Assembly (NCBI GenBank): GCA_030528765.1
Contig: JAUMYD010000042.1
Location: 1 to 7,046, forward strand
Source: Bacillota bacterium
GTDB taxonomy: Bacteria > Bacillota > Dehalobacteriia > UBA4068
Reading direction: 5' to 3'
Length of the DNA stretch: 7,046 nt
Under the pieces are notes generated by a model that worked only from the letters and a program-made list of their open reading frames with translations, was not told the DNA's origin and made no database searches. Positions 5,408 through 7,046 of this stretch are shown here, in pieces (position 1 is the stretch's first letter; every line of letters starts with the position of its first letter). The position numbers and the translations under genes were made by a program.

Positions 5408-5413
5408 GAAGGC

Positions 5414-5442
5414 TTGACTTTATGGAAAAGCCGTGCTATGTT
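5414..5442 (+). promoter_or_regulatory. Sigma-A promoter of the nifS-nifU operon
   Basis: TTGACT (5414-5419, five of six) and TATGTT (5437-5442, four of six) are 17 nt apart, and the -10 is extended by TGC at 5434-5436. The predicted start, near 5449, leaves a leader of about 60 nt before nifS. Confidence 0.7.
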
Positions 5443-5443
5443 T

Positions 5444-5468
5444 ATACCGTAGTAAATTGATAGGAAAT
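5444..5468 (+). promoter_or_regulatory. Possible Rrf2-family (IscR-like) operator
   Basis: The 25 bases running from ATACC to GGAAAT match 17 of 25 positions of the E. coli IscR type-1 consensus by hand count. They lie right after the -10 over the likely start site, where a repressor would block transcription. Fe-S biogenesis operons of Bacillota are commonly under Rrf2-family control, but no such regulator gene is in the window. This is inference from a degenerate motif. Confidence 0.35.
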
Positions 5469-5475
5469 CCAATGA

Positions 5476-5497
5476 TTCGTCCCTGACAGGGGATGAA
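5476..5497 (+). promoter_or_regulatory. Leader hairpin abutting the nifS Shine-Dalgarno
   Basis: TTCGTCCCT (5476-5484) can pair with GGGGATGAA (5489-5497), including two G-T wobbles, around a GACA loop. Its 3' arm takes in the first two As of the AAGGAGG (5496-5502) that precedes the nifS ATG by seven bases, so it could tune translation. Confidence 0.35.
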
Positions 5498-5509
5498 GGA
5501 GGTATATAT

Positions 5510-6697
5510 ATGTACGTTTACGCAGATAATGCGGCAACCACCGCCATGAGCCCCGCTGCTCTGTCTGCCACCATCGCCGCCATGCAGGAATGCTACGGCA
5601 ACCCCTCCAGCCTGCACAGCATCGGGCAGGAAGCTGCCGAAAAGCTGGAAGCTGCCCGCGCCACCATGGCCGCCGGCATCCATGCCCAGCCCCGGGAGAT
5701 CTACTTTACCTCCGGCGGCTCCGAGGCCGATAACCAGGCCATCTTCTCCGCTGCGCTCCAGGGCAAAAAGAAAGGGAAAATGCACATCATCTCCACCAAC
5801 ATCGAGCATCACGCGGTGCTGCATACCCTGAAACGCCTGGAAAAAGAAGGCTGGGAAGTCACCCTGCTGCCCGTGGACAAGGACGGCATGATCAGCGCCC
5901 AGCAGGTGGCGGATGCCATCCGGGAGGATACCTGCCTGGTCAGCATCATGTTTGCCAATAACGAGATCGGCACCATCCAGCCTGTGGCGGAGATCGGCGC
6001 CATCTGCCGGGAGAAGGGCGTGCTCTTCCACTGCGACGCCGTTCAGGCCGCCGGGCATCTGCCCATCGATGTGGAGGCCATGCAGATCGATATGCTCTCC
6101 CTGGCTGCCCATAAATTCCACGGCCCCAAGGGCGTTGGCCTGCTTTACGTCCGCAAGGGCATCATCCTGCACAATCTGATCGAAGGCGGCGCCCAGGAAC
6201 GGGGCAAGCGCGCCGGCACGGAATATCTGCCCGGCATCATCGGCATGGCAGCTGCCTTCCAGGATGGTCTGGACCGCATGGAAGAAAATACCGCCTATGT
6301 GCAAAAGCTGCGGGACAAGCTCATTCAGGGCCTTTCCGGCATTCCCCACAGCATCCTGAACGGCCACCCGGAAAAGCGCCTGCCCGGCAATGTGAATATG
6401 TGCTTTGAGGGCATCGAGGGCGAATCCCTCCTGCTCTGGCTGGATCAGAACGGCATCGCCGCCTCCTCCGGCTCCGCCTGCACCTCCGGCTCCCTGGATC
6501 CCAGCCATGTGCTGCTGGCTCTGGGCCGCCCCCACGAGGTCGCTCATGGCTCCCTACGTCTCAGCTTAAGTGAATACAACACCGAGGAAGAAGTGGATCA
6601 TATCATCGCCACGGTTCCCAAGGTGGTGGAATATCTCCGGGGGATCTCCCCGGTCTGGGAAAAATTAGTGAAAGGAGAACTGCCCCATGTTATATAG
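5510..6697 (+). CDS. nifS: Cysteine desulfurase, NifS/IscS family
   Basis: A 395-residue PLP enzyme that removes sulfur from cysteine as a protein persulfide for Fe-S cluster assembly and, in many bacteria, tRNA thiolation. Motifs: YADNAATT (4-11), YGNPSSLH (29-36), TSGGSEADN (67-75), IEHHAV with His100 stacking on PLP, FANNEIGTIQP (148-158), HCDAVQAAGH with Asp176 and Gln179, the PLP lysine Lys202 in AAHKFHGPKG, and the catalytic Cys324 in the long mobile loop SSGSACTSGSLDPSH, which marks the group I (NifS/IscS) class. The ATG has AAGGAGG at 7-nt spacing. It overlaps the start of nifU by 11 nt, so the two are one operon with coupled translation. The symbol nifS is used in the Firmicutes sense; a nitrogen-fixation role is not implied. 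Confidence 0.96.
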   Translation: MYVYADNAATTAMSPAALSATIAAMQECYGNPSSLHSIGQEAAEKLEAARATMAAGIHAQPREIYFTSGGSEADNQAIFSAALQGKKKGKMHIISTNIEHHAVLHTLKRLEKEGWEVTLLPVDKDGMISAQQVADAIREDTCLVSIMFANNEIGTIQPVAEIGAICREKGVLFHCDAVQAAGHLPIDVEAMQIDMLSLAAHKFHGPKGVGLLYVRKGIILHNLIEGGAQERGKRAGTEYLPGIIGMAAAFQDGLDRMEENTAYVQKLRDKLIQGLSGIPHSILNGHPEKRLPGNVNMCFEGIEGESLLLWLDQNGIAASSGSACTSGSLDPSHVLLALGRPHEVAHGSLRLSLSEYNTEEEVDHIIATVPKVVEYLRGISPVWEKLVKGELPHVI

Positions 6698-7046
6698 CGA
6701 TAAAGTAATGGATCATTTCACCAACCCCCGCAATGTGGGTAAGATGGACGATGCAGACGGCGTCGGCGAAGTCGGCAACGCCAAATGCGGCGACATCATG
6801 CGCATCTTCATCAAAGTTGAGGATGACATCATTACCGATGTGAAATTCAACACCTTTGGCTGTGCCTCTGCCATCGCCACCAGCTCCATGGCCACGGAGA
6901 TGATCAAGGGCAAATCCATCAAGGAAGCCCTGGAGCTCTCCAACAAAGCCGTGGTGGAAGCCCTGGATGGCCTGCCCACCAATAAGATCCACTGCTCTGT
7001 GCTGGCAGAAGAAGCTGTCCGCGCTGCGGTGAAGGATTATTATGAC
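6687..7046 (+). CDS. nifU: Fe-S cluster assembly scaffold NifU/IscU, 3' end outside the window
   Basis: The scaffold on which [2Fe-2S] and [4Fe-4S] clusters are built with sulfur from the upstream desulfurase. The 120 codons seen start MLYSDKVMDHFTNPRNVGKM and show the three cluster cysteines: Cys34 in GNAKCGD (with Asp36), Cys59 in TFGCASAIATSS and Cys103 in KIHCSVLAEEA. This is the IscU-type domain, and the visible length is close to a whole one. The frame runs off the window without a stop, so it may be a short stand-alone scaffold or have a further domain. AAAGGAG at 6671-6677 lies 9 nt before the ATG. It overlaps nifS by 11 nt. In related genomes mnmA often follows; that cannot be seen here. 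Confidence 0.95.
   Translation, partial: MLYSDKVMDHFTNPRNVGKMDDADGVGEVGNAKCGDIMRIFIKVEDDIITDVKFNTFGCASAIATSSMATEMIKGKSIKEALELSNKAVVEALDGLPTNKIHCSVLAEEAVRAAVKDYYD

Larger units (their letters stand above)
4696..5413. other. Gene-free region rich in hairpins and repeats
   Basis: No frame here has homology I recognise, good initiation signals, or gene-like composition. Positions 4696-4944 hold degraded, featureless sequence apart from an 8-bp hairpin at 4792-4812 (CGGGGAAA/TTTCCCCG, extended by three pairs across a bulge). From 4945 to 5407 the DNA is packed with palindromes and repeats, listed separately. It looks like an insertion hot spot for small non-coding repeats between two transcription units. 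Confidence 0.6.

Noticed and set aside
5420..6547. 375-codon open frame on the minus strand opposite nifS
   Set aside because: Antisense to a certain gene; Gly/Ala/His-rich mirror composition and no homology I recognise.

Overview
The window looks like a moderately GC-rich chromosome segment of a Bacillota bacterium, probably Clostridia or Negativicutes. The signs are strong AGGAGG-type ribosome binding sites, a Bacillus-type iron-sulfur PurF with an N-terminal propeptide, a NifS/NifU pair, a DUF6054-like protein, and CATTGCGAGGA-type intergenic repeats. The exact taxon cannot be read from the sequence.

Layout. Positions 1-123 (minus-strand 3' end of the purine operon) hold a window-truncated repeat, an intrinsic terminator and a second repeat type. 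Positions 121-3736 carry a tightly packed minus-strand operon purE-purF-purM-purN (9-nt gap, 4-nt overlap, 7-nt overlap). These genes cover the first committed step (PurF), formyl transfer (PurN), ring closure (PurM) and the CAIR step (PurE) of IMP synthesis; the other pur genes must lie elsewhere. purN is interrupted by an in-frame TAG, after which a recognisable PurN C-terminus continues in the same frame to a TAA. The 305-nt divergent spacer (3737-4041) holds promoters for both directions. Positions 4042-4365 encode an intact DUF6054-like protein, followed by a decayed tandem copy (4394-about 4695). Positions 4696-5413 have no credible gene: they contain a run of near-perfect hairpins, two inverted copies of a structured repeat and a heptamer tandem repeat. 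From 5414 there is a good promoter with a possible Rrf2/IscR-like operator, then nifS (5510-6697) overlapping nifU (6687 to the window end). These supply sulfur (cysteine desulfurase) and the assembly scaffold for Fe-S clusters, which PurF of this type itself needs.

The main points of interest are the amber-split purN, the covarying hairpin repeat family, the duplicated and decaying DUF6054 gene, and the candidate Fe-S-responsive operator without an adjacent iscR. I found no CRISPR array, tRNA, rRNA, transposase or defence-type gene, and no strong case for an entirely new multi-gene system.
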